A stretch of 64,000 nt of DNA. Source: Pagrus major (lineage: Eukaryota > Chordata > Actinopteri > Spariformes > Sparidae). How positions within the stretch are numbered: the first letter of the stretch is position 1; the number at the start of each line of letters is the position of its first letter. Location of the stretch: the NCBI RefSeq assembly GCF_040436345.1, contig NC_133230.1:2150797-2214796 (forward strand), given 5' to 3'. Below, piece by piece: positions 22,443 through 33,879 of the stretch. The notes under the pieces are model-generated. The model did not search any database, was not told the origin of the DNA, and saw only the letters and a list, made by a program, of their open reading frames with translations. Made by a program: the position numbers and the translations under genes.

Positions 22443-23815
22443 AGCTCCCACAGCAACATGTCTGTAAGGAGGAGGAGGAGGTTCTCGCTGACCAGCAGGT
22501 TTGTAACCAGGAGAGGAACTCCAGTCTGGACCAAGAGGACCCAGAGCCTCCAGAGATTAAAGAGGAACAGGAGGAACTCTGCACCAGTCAGGAGGGAGAG
22601 CAGCTTGTACTGAAGGTTGAGACGGATACCGTCATGTTGGCTCCAACTTATGAGGAAAGTGACCACAGTGAAGCAGAACCAAAAAGTGACCACCAGCTCC
22701 TCTCTAACAACTCTCATGTAGCTGAGAGCCAAGATCAGAAAGGAGGAAAACATGGAGATTCAGGATCAGCTGGAGATGGAGAGCCAAAACAAAAGAAAAG
22801 ACATCATGGAAGCAAGAGTCACAGTGAAAATGCAAAAAACTCTACCTCATCAGACATTCACCATAACACTCACCCAGGTAAAAAGTCTTTCAAATGTGAC
22901 ACATGTGGAAAGGCTTTTAAGTTTAAGTCCCTATTGAATGCTCACCTAAGAACCCACAGATGTGAGAAGACTTATACTTGCCAAACATGTGGGAAGACTT
23001 TCAGCCGAAGTGCAAACTTAACAGTCCACATGAGAATCCACACTGGTGAGAAGCCTTATTTTTGCCAAACATGTGGGAAAGCTTTCAAACGAAGTGCAAA
23101 CTTAACAGACCACATGAGAACCCACACAGGTGAGAAGCCTTATTTTTGCCAAACATGTGGGAAAGCTTTCAAACGAAGTGCAAACTTAACAGACCACATG
23201 AGAACCCACACAGGTGAGAAGCCTTATTCTTGCAAAACATGTGGGAAAGCTTTCAAACGAAGTGCTCACTTAACAGACCACATGAGAACCCACACAGGTG
23301 AGAAGCCGTATTCTTGCAAAACATGTGGAAAAGCTTTCAGCCAAAGTGCAAACTTAACAGTCCACATGAGAACCCACACAGGTGAGAAACCGTATTCTTG
23401 CAAAACATGTGGGAAGACTTTCAAGACTTGTGTTGAATTGAATCTGCACATGAGAATCCACACTGGTGAGAAACTGTTTTCTTGCCAAACATGTGGGAAG
23501 ACTTTCAACCGAAGTGATCACTTAACAGCCCACTTGAGAACCCACACAGGTGAGAAACCATATTCTTGCAAAACATGTGGGAAAGCTTTCAGCCGAAGTG
23601 TTAACTTAACTCGTCACATGAGAATCCACACTGGTGAGAAACCGTATACTTGCAAAACATGTGGGAAAGCTTTCAAGACTTGTGTTGAATTGAATCTGCA
23701 CATGAGAATCCACACTGGTGAGAAACTGTTTTCTTGCCAAACATGTGGGAAGACTTTCAACCGAAGTGTTCACTTAAGAGCCCACATGAGAACCCACATT
23801 GGTGAGAAGCCATAA
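22443..23815 (+). CDS. C2H2 zinc-finger exon, unit 4, 11 fingers, no exon 1 of its own
   Basis: The exon keeps the acceptor (CTGCAG at 22437-22442) and encodes 457 residues from ELPQQHV to TGEKP, with one extra E in the linker. Fingers 3, 4 and 5 are a local expansion of [28 protein letters not shown] pair, with the linker TGEKL, occurs twice (fingers 7-8 and 10-11). No exon 1 lies upstream; the nearest is 18017-18188, on the other side of the LINE, with a compatible phase-1 donor. If that pairing is used the protein would be 514 residues. After the TAA stop another good finger follows (23816-23899). Confidence 0.65.
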
Positions 23816-23967
23816 TTTTGCAACACATGTGGGAAGACATTCAAGGACAGCAGTGCCATAAAATGTCACATGAGAATCCACACATTTGAGAAGCCATAAT
23901 TTTGAAAGACCTGGGGGAAAAGTTTCTCTGATCAGTCTGCTTTGAAGAGACATTTGAGGACACGTAC
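23816..23967 (+). pseudogene. Fossil fingers after the stop of unit 4
   Basis: In the same frame as exon 2, directly after TAA, lies [18 protein letters not shown] with both Cys and both His, then a second TAA and the decayed terminal finger (KTWGKSFSDQSALKRH). This unit thus ends one finger earlier than the fossil structure shows. Confidence 0.7.
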
Positions 23968-24808
23968 AGGCGATTAGCTTTGTATTTGTGAAATATGTTG
24001 GAGGTTATTCAGTTCTAGTGTTTCATGCATAATTGCAAAACTTTAACTTGAAATTATATACTTGAAAAATCTTCAGAGGCTCAATATACACAGGAGAAAT
24101 GATGAGCTAAAAGCTGAATGTGGACAATTTCCCCTTGAGAAGATGTCACAATATGTTTATGTGTCAATATCTTCATGCTGATTTGCCCATATTTGTGAAA
24201 ATGATGATTAAAAAGTCGAGTTAATTGGTCTCATGTGTCCCACTTATTATCGCTCCTCGTGTCATGCTTTTCTACAAACATTTATATGTTAAATACTTGT
24301 AGTTTTTCCAGTAGCTTCCATGTAAGTAACCAAAAAGTAAGCTGTTAGTTCAAAGTAGCAGTTTAGAAAAGAGTGGCACATTTCTTTGTGGGATTAAGCA
24401 GAGTAGATCTACACCTTAATACAAGGAGTACAACAAACATAGTGTAAACACACTGTGTGAAAACAGTATAAGAATGGTGTTAAATATAGTTAATTAAATT
24501 CATATAAATAAATGTATAAAAGTTTGGGGGAGTTTGCTGAGCAACTGCACAACATTTTTTATCCAAATTATTTATTAAGGTTTAAAAGTGTAGTCAGATA
24601 TGTTTTAAACAGGTTCTGAATAAAATGTGTTGAGTCTGAAGCGGAAATAAAAGCCTCCGCACTTCCCCCGTCGGAGCTTAACAGCGTGACACCCAGCGGA
24701 AGTAAACAGTAGCAGCTAGCAGCATTAGCTGCCTGTGTGTAATGAACGAAGTGGAAGACGGTACTGAGTCACAGCGCAGCTCATTATTGAATTAGTAATT
24801 AAAGAACA
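23968..24808. other. Spacer, units 4-5
   Basis: Standard AT-rich spacer and promoter block. It resembles the spacer before unit 13 in details such as GTTTGCTGAGCAACTGCACAAC. Confidence 0.6.
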
Positions 24809-26903
24809 ATGAGTTCAGTTGAGAGTTTGAGAGAGTTTGTCAACGAGCGACTAACTGCTGCTGCTGAAGAAATATTCCGAGTGTTTAAAACAACTATCGT
24901 CCAGTCCGAGGAAGAGATCGATCGGCAGCGCGTCCTGCTGGATATCTGCTGGAAACCCCAAGTAAAGTTACACAGGACAGGTGAGGACAAGTTTATTATT
25001 TTAACAACACTAATGTTCAGAGCCCTGGAGTGGCCATAGAGGGGGAGATATGCATCGCAGCCACGTTTCACTACATGGAGCGAACAGACGAGTGTTTCCC
25101 TCGTGTTGGTTCATTCCACTCCGGGACTCCGGAGGTTCTGAGTGCCCGCTGCACGGCTGGGCTCCGTTCTATAGAAGACCGCAGCCAAACTCCACTCAAA
25201 AAATGCTGATTTTACACACAAAACGTTCAGAAAAATACGAGGAGCACTTAAACTCAACAGAAAGAGGTGTGTCTCATTGAACCTATTATGAAGACATGTC
25301 GGCATTGATTTTGAGTCAGTGGGTCAGATGAGCTGGAAACTATTGGGAAAAATGTACATTTTACATTCAAAACATTAATAACAAGGAAAATTATGTTGTT
25401 TGCCAAATGCTTCAAACACTGGAACCAAGGTATGAAATACAGAGCAGGACATGTTTCACAGAAGAAGCTATTCCAGCTCTTTATGATGAGACGAGAGGAA
25501 AGGTGGAGGATCGCTCCAGTCTGCAGAGAGAATTGTGCTCACCTGCGATGGATGGACTTCACGGGCCACAGAGTCCTACGTGAAGCAAGGACTGCCCATT
25601 TTATTGATAACGAGTGGGAAACGCACTCCTACATGCTACAAACAAGAGGGACGAGTCTCATACCGGTGTTACTCATCACTCAGAGAAGTGCACTCACCTC
25701 TGAGCATGCTGTTCAGTTGCTGTTCAGTTGCTGTTCCTGAAGAAGAACATGCATATTTGAGGATGAATTGAAATGTGCTCAGGTTTACATAATACAAGTC
25801 ACTACAAATAAAGGTTGATTGGTTGATTAAATAATCTCTGCCTTTTGTTTTCTGTCCCTCCAGAGCTCCCACAGCAACATGTCTGTAAGGAGGAGGAGGT
25901 TCTCGCTGACCAGCAGGTTTGTAACCAGGAGAGGAACTCCAGTCTGGACCAAGAGGACCCAGAGCCTCCAGAGATTAAAGAGGAACAGGAGGAACTCTGC
26001 ACCAGTCGGGAGGGAGAGCAGCTTGTACTGAAGGTTGAGACGGATACCGTCATGTTGACTCCAACTTATGAGGAAAGTGACCACAGTGAAGCAGAACCAA
26101 AAAGTGACCACCAGCTCCTCTCCAACAACTCTCATGTAGCTGAGAGCCAAGATCAGAAAGGAGGAAAACATGGAGATTCAGGATCAGCTGGAGATGGAGA
26201 GCCAAAACAAAAGAAAAGACATCACAGAAGCAAAAGTCACAGTGATGATGCAAAAAACTCTACCTCATCAGACATTCACCATAACACTCACCCAGGTAAA
26301 AAGTCTTTCAAATGTGACACATGTGGAAAGGCTTTTAAGATTAAGTCCCTATTGAATACACACCTAAGAACCCACACAGGTGAGAAGCCGCATTCTTGCC
26401 AAACATGTGGGAAAGCTTTCAGCCAAAGTGCTCACTTAACAGTCCACATGAGAACCCACACAAGTGAGACACCATATTCTTGCCAAACATGTGGGAAGAC
26501 TTTCAGTCAAAACAGTAACCTAACAGTTCACATGAGAACCCACACAGGTGACAAGCCGTATACTTGCAAAACATGTGGGAAAACTTTCACCCGAAGTACT
26601 CACTTAACAGTCCACATGAGCACCCACACAGGGGAGAAACCGTATTCTTGCAAAACATGTGGGAAGACTTTTAAGGACAGCAGTAACTTAACACTTCACA
26701 TGCGAATCCACACAGGTGAGAAGCCGTATACTTGCAACACGTGTGGGAAGACTTTCAAATCTTGTACTGAATTAAATCGACACATGAGATTCCACACAGG
26801 TGAGAAGCCTTTTACCTGTGATACTTGTGGGAAGGCTTTCGTGCTTCGTCCTCAGTTAACTCGTCACATGAGGGTCCACACTGGTGAGAAACCGTATACT
26901 TAA
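24809..26903 (+). CDS. C2H2 zinc-finger protein, unit 5, 7 fingers
   Basis: Exons 24809-24980 and 25864-26903 encode 403 residues. Exon 1 has S for Y (IVQSEEEID). The finger set is [63 protein letters not shown]. It ends GEKPYT followed by a stop, unlike most units, and its 3' flank is also different, defining a second 3'-end type shared with units 10 and 13. Linkers TSETP and TGDKP after fingers 2 and 3 match unit 1. Unit 10 is a near-identical copy with a frameshift. This is the smallest intact protein of the array. Confidence 0.92.
25393..25683 (+). pseudogene. hAT transposase relic, intron of unit 5
   Basis: Same relic as in unit 1, with variant bases (TTGTTTGCCAAATGCTTC, AGCAGGACATGTTTCACAG) that it shares with unit 10. 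Confidence 0.7.
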
Positions 26904-29372
26904 TGTCTTAATGATTCATGTGATTTGTGTTTAAGACAGTCCACATTAAGCCATGGTGACATTCTGGGAAAGGTGAAACACGATTTCAAACATTAAAAAT
27001 GTTAGTTTAGTTTTAGTTAGTTTCTGTGAGTTTTAGACTTGGATTCTGATAATAATAAGTTAAAATAGTTCACCACTCAGAGCGACTGAAGAAGACCATC
27101 ATCATCGTCTGTTACATGTTAATGTTGTTTAGTTGCCATCTCATTCATTTAAATGAAAATAAATATATTTAACCGTATGTCGTTGTCTGTGGAGGTTTGT
27201 TTTACTGTGGAGAACCAATGGTAACTGTGTGTACAAGCCACTACTGCAGTAATGAGATTAAATACATTGATATTGATTAAAGTTAACCTTGTCTAGTCAA
27301 ATTTGATTAATTTCCTCCAGATTAGTCAGAGATAAAAGAACGGAGGTGGTGCTCATATTCATGAGTGCTTTATTAATCTCAAGTGATTAATACATTAATT
27401 TATATGTAGTTTTTCTCCTACATTGGCATGAGAATAAGCTGACAGTTCCTAGATGTTACTCCTCATTAAGAAGAGATCTTAAATGTTGAGTATGAATGGG
27501 AGGAATTATTACTTTTAACAAACTTTTAATGTTTGTATTTCAAACATTGATGCATGAAATTCTGAGTGTCACTAATGTTGCAGCTGGTAAAGGTGGAGAT
27601 AATTATCTTGAAAGTATTTTATATACTGCTGTGGAATTTAACCTATAAAATGCATACTTTATTAGTTGATTTATATTTTGTATTAATCAATGTAAATAGA
27701 TGTAAATTAGTAAAAGTACGTAAAGTAGCCTAAAAATTGAAATACACAAGAAAAAGTTCAGTACTTCAGTAAATATACTTTATTAAATTCCACTTGTAGT
27801 TGCACAACAACACAATAAACATCATCAAACAAACAAGTGTTTTATTTCATATCATTTTGTTTTATTTTATTTTATTTTATTTTGTATTTTATTTTATTTT
27901 ATTTTGTATTATTTTATTTTATCTTATTTTATTTTGAAGTGTATGGGCTGTCGTCCTCCAAAGGTGCCAAAGCTGGGTGGATATGATAGAGAAATCTTTA
28001 TGGAAACAGATCTCAAGCCAGCGTCCGAACCAGAGTGTGGCCACTCCCTGGTATTCTCAAATCCTGGCAAAGTGATGCCCAAAAATGCTTTGCCCTCTGC
28101 TCTATCAGAACTCCTCTCGGACCCTCAGTCTTAGGAGCTCAACCAAAATTCACCCCCGTTCTTTGGTGTGTGTGTCCTTTTAGAGTCCATTCGCTCAGGC
28201 CCGCCTGTTTCCTCTAATTGTTCACTTTTGGGGAACTGAGGGCCCCTCTATCCTGTTGGAAAAGAATGGGTCTGCATAACATCTCTCTCTCAAGGGAATA
28301 TGTGTATGTGGATGTGTGTGCGTGACTATGTTGATGTTAGTCTCTCTATCCTTAGATGGAAATGTATACATTGAATCAACCCTGAACCTCTCTCTATCCT
28401 TAGATGGAAATGTATACATTGAACCTCTGAATTCCTCAGTCCTTGGTGTGGGCCTCTTCCTTTAGCTATTCTCTGACGCACACTACAGGACTAATATGTT
28501 GTTATCCTGGATATGAGACCTCCAAGTTGTCCCCTTCCCAAATATACTTAAAGGGAAGCATCTGGTCCTGTCGCATCCTGTCCTGTCACTCAGAACTCAG
28601 GAGGTATAAGAAACACACAGACACTACAATTTTTATTTTATATTATTGAACTGTTCATTTAAAAGTAGCGATCTAAAGAAGTGCCATCACATCACATGTG
28701 TAAATATCTTCATGCTGATTTGCCCATATTTGTAAAAATGATGATTAAAGAGTCCAGTTAATCGGTCTCATGTGTCCCACTTATTATCGCTCCTCGTGTC
28801 ATGCTTTTCTATAAACATTTATATGTTAAATACTTGTAGATTTTCCAGTAGCTTCCATGTAAGTAACCAAAAAGTAAGCTGTTAGTTCAAAGTAGCAGTT
28901 TAGAAAAGAGTGGCACATTTCTTTGTGGGATTAAGCAGAGTAGATCTACACCTTAATACAAGGAGTACAACAAACATAGTGTAAACACACTGTGTAAAAA
29001 CAGTATAAAAATGATGTTAAAAATAGTTAATTAAATTAATATAAATAAATGGAAGAAATGGAAAAAGACAAAGAATAAAATCAAAGAATTTTGGAGTTTG
29101 CTTCGCAACTGGACAACATGTTTTGTCCAAATTATTTATTCAGGTTTAAAAGTGTAGTCAGATATATTTTAAACAAGTTCTGAAAAAAATGTGTTCAGTC
29201 TGACGCGGAATTAAAACCCTCCGCACTTCCCCCGTCGGAGCTTAACAGCGTGACACCCAGCGGAAGTAAACAGTAGCAGCTAGCAGCATTAGCTGCCTGT
29301 GTGTAATGAACGAAGTGGAAGACGGTACTGAGTCACAGCGCAGCTCATTATTGAATTAGTCATTAAAGAACA
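26904..29372. other. Long spacer, units 5-6
   Basis: About 2.5 kb. A type-B 3' flank has ATTAAA near 26992 and AATAAA near 27163 (candidate poly(A) signals). An AT-rich part matches 10200-10680, followed by an ATTTT microsatellite (about 27840-27940), the repeat described at 27941 and the promoter block from 29181. The whole stretch is duplicated at 49801-52279. No gene is supported. Confidence 0.55.
27941..28630 (+). repeat. Unidentified 0.7-kb repeat, copy 1
   Basis: A non-AT-rich insert in the ATTTT run: unit 1's flank at 10800 passes from ATTTTATTTT straight to CATTGAACTGTTC, whereas here about 690 bases intervene. It contains two tandem copies of a TCTCTCTATCCTTAGATGGAAATGTATACATTGAA sequence (given here in parts: TCTCTATCCTTAGATGG and AAATGTATACATTGAA). 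It recurs at 50848 and, inverted and longer, at 57036. Possibly part of an LTR; I do not recognise it. Confidence 0.55.
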
Positions 29373-32300
29373 ATGAGTTCAGCTGAGAGTTTGAGAGAGT
29401 TTGTCAACGAGCGACTAACTGCTGCTGCTGAAGAAATATTCCGAGTGTTTAAAACAACTATCGTCCAGTACGAGGAAGAGATCGATCGGCAGCGCGTCCT
29501 GCTGGATATCTGCTGGAAACCCCAAGTAAAGTTACACAGGACAGGTGAGGACAAGTTTATTATTTTAACAACACTAATGTTCAGAGCCCTGGAGTGGCCA
29601 TAGAGGGGGAGATATGCATCGCAGCCACGTTTCACTACACGGAGCGAACAGACGAGTGTTTCCCTCGTGTTGGTTCATTCCACTCCGGGACTCCGGAGGT
29701 TCTGAGTGCCCGCTGCACGGCTGGGCTCCGTTCTATAGAAGACCGCAGCCAAACTCCACTCAAAAAATGCTGATTTCACACACAAAACGTTCAGAAAAAC
29801 ATGAGGAGCACTAAAACTCAACAGAAAGAGGTGTGTCTCATTGAACCTATTATGAAGACATGTCGGCATTGATTTTGAGTCAGTTGGTCAGATGAGCTGT
29901 AAACTATTGGGAAAAATGTAGATTTTACCGTCAAAACATTAATAACAAGGAAAATGATGTTTTTTGCCAAATGCTACAAACACTGGAACCAAGACATGAA
30001 ATACAGAGCAGAAAATATTTCACAGAAGAAGCTATTCCAGCTTTTTATGATGAGACGAGAGGAAAGGTGGAGGATCGCTCCAGTCTGCAGAGAGAATTGT
30101 TCTCACCTGCGATGGATGGACTTCACTGGCCACAGAGTCCTACGTGAAGCAAGGACTGCCCATTTTATTGATAATGAGAGGGAAACGCACTCCTACATAC
30201 TACAAAAAAGATGGACGAGACTAGGCCTGTCACGATAACAAATTTTGATGGACGATAAATTGTCCTAGAAATTATTGCGATAAACGATAATATTGTCGCT
30301 TTGAGACCATTTTTCAACTAATATAATGATAATGGCATAATATTGCAAGTACACCCTTTCAAAGATCAATAAACCTTTATTTCTAAAGAATATTTAACAT
30401 TGGAATGTGAAAAAGACATTTTAAATATCCAAAATAAATAAAGATGGAGGCTGTGGCCAAAGCAATTGAGCCATGGCCAGCCACGGTTCCTTATTGCAGC
30501 AACAATGTTAGCACCATCGTCTGTAGTGATGCGGAGGCGTGACGGTACACGTCATGATGATGACGTATGTGTTTTTTTTCAAGGCGTTTCCCCGGTGTCC
30601 TCCTGTTAATCTAAACATGTACCGGCTGTCCGTTTATAATCATATGGATGCTGTTATAATGTGTTGTAATTGAGATCCTGACTCACCAAACATCCTGGAA
30701 AGTGACAAAGTTACGTTTTTCTATAATTTACATAATTACATAATCGCCATCAGTAAACTGGACGCTGTCTGACTATTTCACTCTCGGGGTTCACTAAGTT
30801 CACTGAGTCTTGTCGGGGACAGGCGCTGTTTTTCGGGTTGAAATGTGACAAAGAGTCGGTCAGACCGACAGGCTGACAGACACTTCTTCACGAATAACTG
30901 CGGTATTTTTTTCCTCACATAAGTTGCCAAAGACACGACCAGTTACTACGTTCCTGTTGTTTGGTCCTGTAACGTTGCTTTGTGGGACATTTATTTTTAT
31001 TTTGTTGAGTGAAGGATCTGTAGAGTTATCAGACACCAACACCATCAGATCAACACGCCCTCGCTCCGCGCCGCCGGCTCAGTTCGCCTCTGATGCTACC
31101 TCCGGAGGCGCAGCGAAATTTCACCCCTCACCGCATCTGAAACGTTCACACAAAGAAGGATGCGGAGAATTGGCGCAGTATCCCCGCATGCAAACGGCTG
31201 CGTGAATGGGGCTAGTGACTGACAAGAGGGTTCTCGTGAGAGACACGAGGAAAACAAATAAGCATGCAAATGGAAATTATCGAGGCCGGCAAAATTATCG
31301 AGCTCATTTTAATTTATCGTATGATTAATTGATTTATTGATTATCGTGACAGGCCTAGACGAGACTCATCCTGGTGCTAATCACCACTCAGAGAAGTGCA
31401 CTCACCTCTGAGCATGCTGTTCAGTTGCTGTTCAGTTGCTGTTCAGTTGCTGTTCAGTTGCTGTTCAGTTGCTGTTCCTGAAGAAGAACATGCATATTTG
31501 AGGATGAATTGAAATGTGCTCAGGTTTACATAATACAAGTCACTACAAATAAAGGTTGATTGGTTGATTAAATAATCTCTGCCTTTTGTTCTCTGTCCCT
31601 CCAGAGCTCCCACAGCAACATGTCTGTAAGGAGGAGGAGGTTCTCGCTGACCAGCAGGTTTGTAACCAGGAGAGGAACTCCAGTCTGGACCAAGAGGACC
31701 CAGAGCCTCCAGAGATTAAAGAGGAACAGGAGGAACTCTGCAGCAGTCGGGAGGGAGAGCAGCTTGTACTGAAGGTTGAGACGGATGCCGTCATGTTGAC
31801 CCCAACTTATGAGGAAAGTGACAACAGTGAAGCAGAACCAAAAAGTGACCACCAGCTCCTCTTTAACAACTCTCATGTAGCTGAGAGCCAAGATCAGAAA
31901 GGAGGAAAACATGGAGATTCAGGATCAGCTGGAGATGGAGAGCCAAAACAAAAGAAAAGACATCACGGAAGCAAAAGACACAGTGATAATGCAAAAAACT
32001 CTACCTCATCAGACATTCACCATAACACTCACCCAGGTAAAAAGTCTTTCAAATGTGACACATGTGGAAAGGCTTTTAAGATTAAGTCCCTATTGAATAC
32101 ACACCTAAGAATCCACACTGGTGAGAAACCGTTTTCTTGCAAAACATGTGGAAAAGCTTTCAAGACCTGTGCTGAATTGAATCTGCACATGAGATTCCAC
32201 ACAGGTGAGAAGCCGTATTCTTGCCAAACATGTGGGAAGACTTTCAAGTCTCGTGGTGAATTGAATCTGCACATGAGAATCCACACTGGTGAGAAGCCGT

Positions 32301-32974
32301 ATACTTGCAAAACATGTGGTAAAGCTTTCACTCAAAGTGCAAACTTAACAGTTCACATGAGAACCCACACAGGTGAGAAACCGTATTCTTGCCAAACATG
32401 TGGGAAGACTTTCAAGTCTCGTGGTGAATTGAATCAGCACATGAGATTCCACACTGGTGAGAAGCCATATACTTGCAAAACATGTGGGAAAGCTTTCGGC
32501 CGAAGTGCTCACTTAACAGTCCACATGAAAACCCACACAGGTGAGAAACCGTATTCTTGCCAAACATGTGGGAAGACTTTCACTCGAAGTACTGACTTAA
32601 CAGTCCACATGAGAATCCACACTGGTGAGAAGCCGTATTCTTGCCAAACATGTGGGAAGACTTTCAAGTCTCGTGGTGAATTGAATCAGCACATGAGAAT
32701 CCACACTGGTGAGAAGCCGTATACTTGCCAAACATGTGGGAAGACTTCCACTCGAAGTGCTGACTTAACAGTCCACATGAGAACCCACACAGGTGAGAAA
32801 CCGTATTCTTGCCAAACATGTGGGAAGACTTTCAAGTCTCGTGGTGAATTGAATCAGCACATGAGATTCCACACTGGTGAGAAGCCGTATTCTTGCAAAA
32901 CATGTGGGAAAGCTTTCGGCCGAAGTGCTCACTTAACTCGTCACATGAGAACTCACACAGGTGAGAAGCCATAA
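29373..32974 (+). CDS. C2H2 zinc-finger protein, unit 6, 11 fingers
   Basis: Exons 29373-29544 and 31605-32974 encode 513 residues. Exon 1 begins MSSAES, shared with unit 9. The 2.06-kb intron is long because a hAT-type element lies inside it. The KSRGELN finger occurs four times (fingers 3, 5, 8, 10), alternating with RSAHL/RSTDL/RSADL fingers, a sign of two-finger block duplication. Finger 9 has S in place of the conserved core Phe ([11 protein letters not shown]), which should weaken its fold. All Cys and His ligands remain. The gene looks intact. Confidence 0.9.
29954..30221 (+). pseudogene. hAT transposase relic, intron of unit 6 (left part)
   Basis: Same relic, cut by the insertion at 30222 and continued at 31358-31390. 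The ancestral reading here has ACGAGACTCAT at the insertion point, as in unit 8. Confidence 0.7.
30222..31357. mobile_element. hAT-type non-autonomous element, copy 1
   Basis: Perfect 17-bp terminal inverted repeats TAGGCCTGTCACGATAA, a perfect 8-bp target duplication GACGAGAC (30214-30221 and 31358-31365), and subterminal repeats of TTATCG/CGATAA. No transposase is encoded. A 93-codon frame (30924-31205) has no family I recognise. The same insertion, at the same site, is in unit 11, so it was copied with its host unit. Confidence 0.88.
31415..31480. repeat. 11-bp minisatellite in intron of unit 6
   Basis: Five perfect copies of TGCTGTTCAGT followed by the variant TGCTGTTCCTG. Other units have one to three perfect copies at this place. 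Confidence 0.9.
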
Positions 32975-33879
32975 TTTTGAAAGACCTGGAGGAAAAGTTT
33001 CTCTGATCAGTCTGCTTTGAAGAGACATTTGAGGACACGTACAGGCGAGTAGCTTTGTATTTGCGACATATGTTGGAGGTGATTCAGTTCTAGTGTTTCA
33101 TGCATAATTCCAGAACTTTAACTTGAAATTATATACTTGAAAAATCCTCAGAGGCTCAATATACACAGGAGAAATGATGAGCTGAAAGCTGAATGTGTAC
33201 AATTTCACTTTGAGAAGATGTCACAATATGTTTGTGTCAATATCTTCATGCTGATTTGCCCATATTTGTGAAAATGATGATTAAAAAGTCGAGTTAATTA
33301 GTCTCATGTGTCCCACTTATTATCGCTCCTCGTGTCATGCTTTTCTACAAACATTTATATGTTAAATACTTGTAGTTTTTCCAGTAGCTTCCATGTAAGT
33401 AACCAAACAGGAAGCTGTTAGTTCAAAGTAGCAGTTTAGAAAAGAGTTGCACATTTCTTTGTGGAATTAAGCAGAGTAGATCTACACCTTAATACAAGGA
33501 GTACAACAAACATAGTGTAAACACACTGTAAAAACAGTATAAAAGTGGTGTTAAATATAGTTAATTAAATTAATATAAATAAATGTATAAAAGTATTTTG
33601 GAGTTTGCTTAGCAACTGGACAACATTTTTTGTCCAAATTGTTTATTGAAGTTTAAAAGTGTAGTCAGATATGTTTTAAACAGGTTCTGAATAAAATGTG
33701 TTGAGTCTGAAGCGGAAATAAAAGCCTCCGCACTTCCCCCGTCGGAGCTTAACAGCGTGACACCCAGCGGAAGTAAACAGTAGCAGCTAGCAGCATTAGC
33801 TGCCTGTGTGTAATGAACGAAGTGGAAGACGGTACTGAGTCACAGCGCAACTCATTATTGAATTAGTAATTAAAGAACA
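32975..33879. other. Spacer, units 6-7
   Basis: Standard 0.9-kb spacer with fossil finger, AT-rich part and promoter block. From about 33290 it is nearly identical to the spacer before unit 2. Confidence 0.6.

Noticed and set aside
27904..28134. 76-codon frame repeated at 50810
   Set aside because: It starts in the ATTTT microsatellite and runs into the unidentified repeat; only duplicated with the spacer, and the inverted copy at 57036 does not keep it open.
30924..31205. 93-codon frame inside the hAT-type element, 110 codons in the second copy
   Set aside because: No recognisable domain, and the two copies are recent duplicates, so conservation tells nothing about selection.
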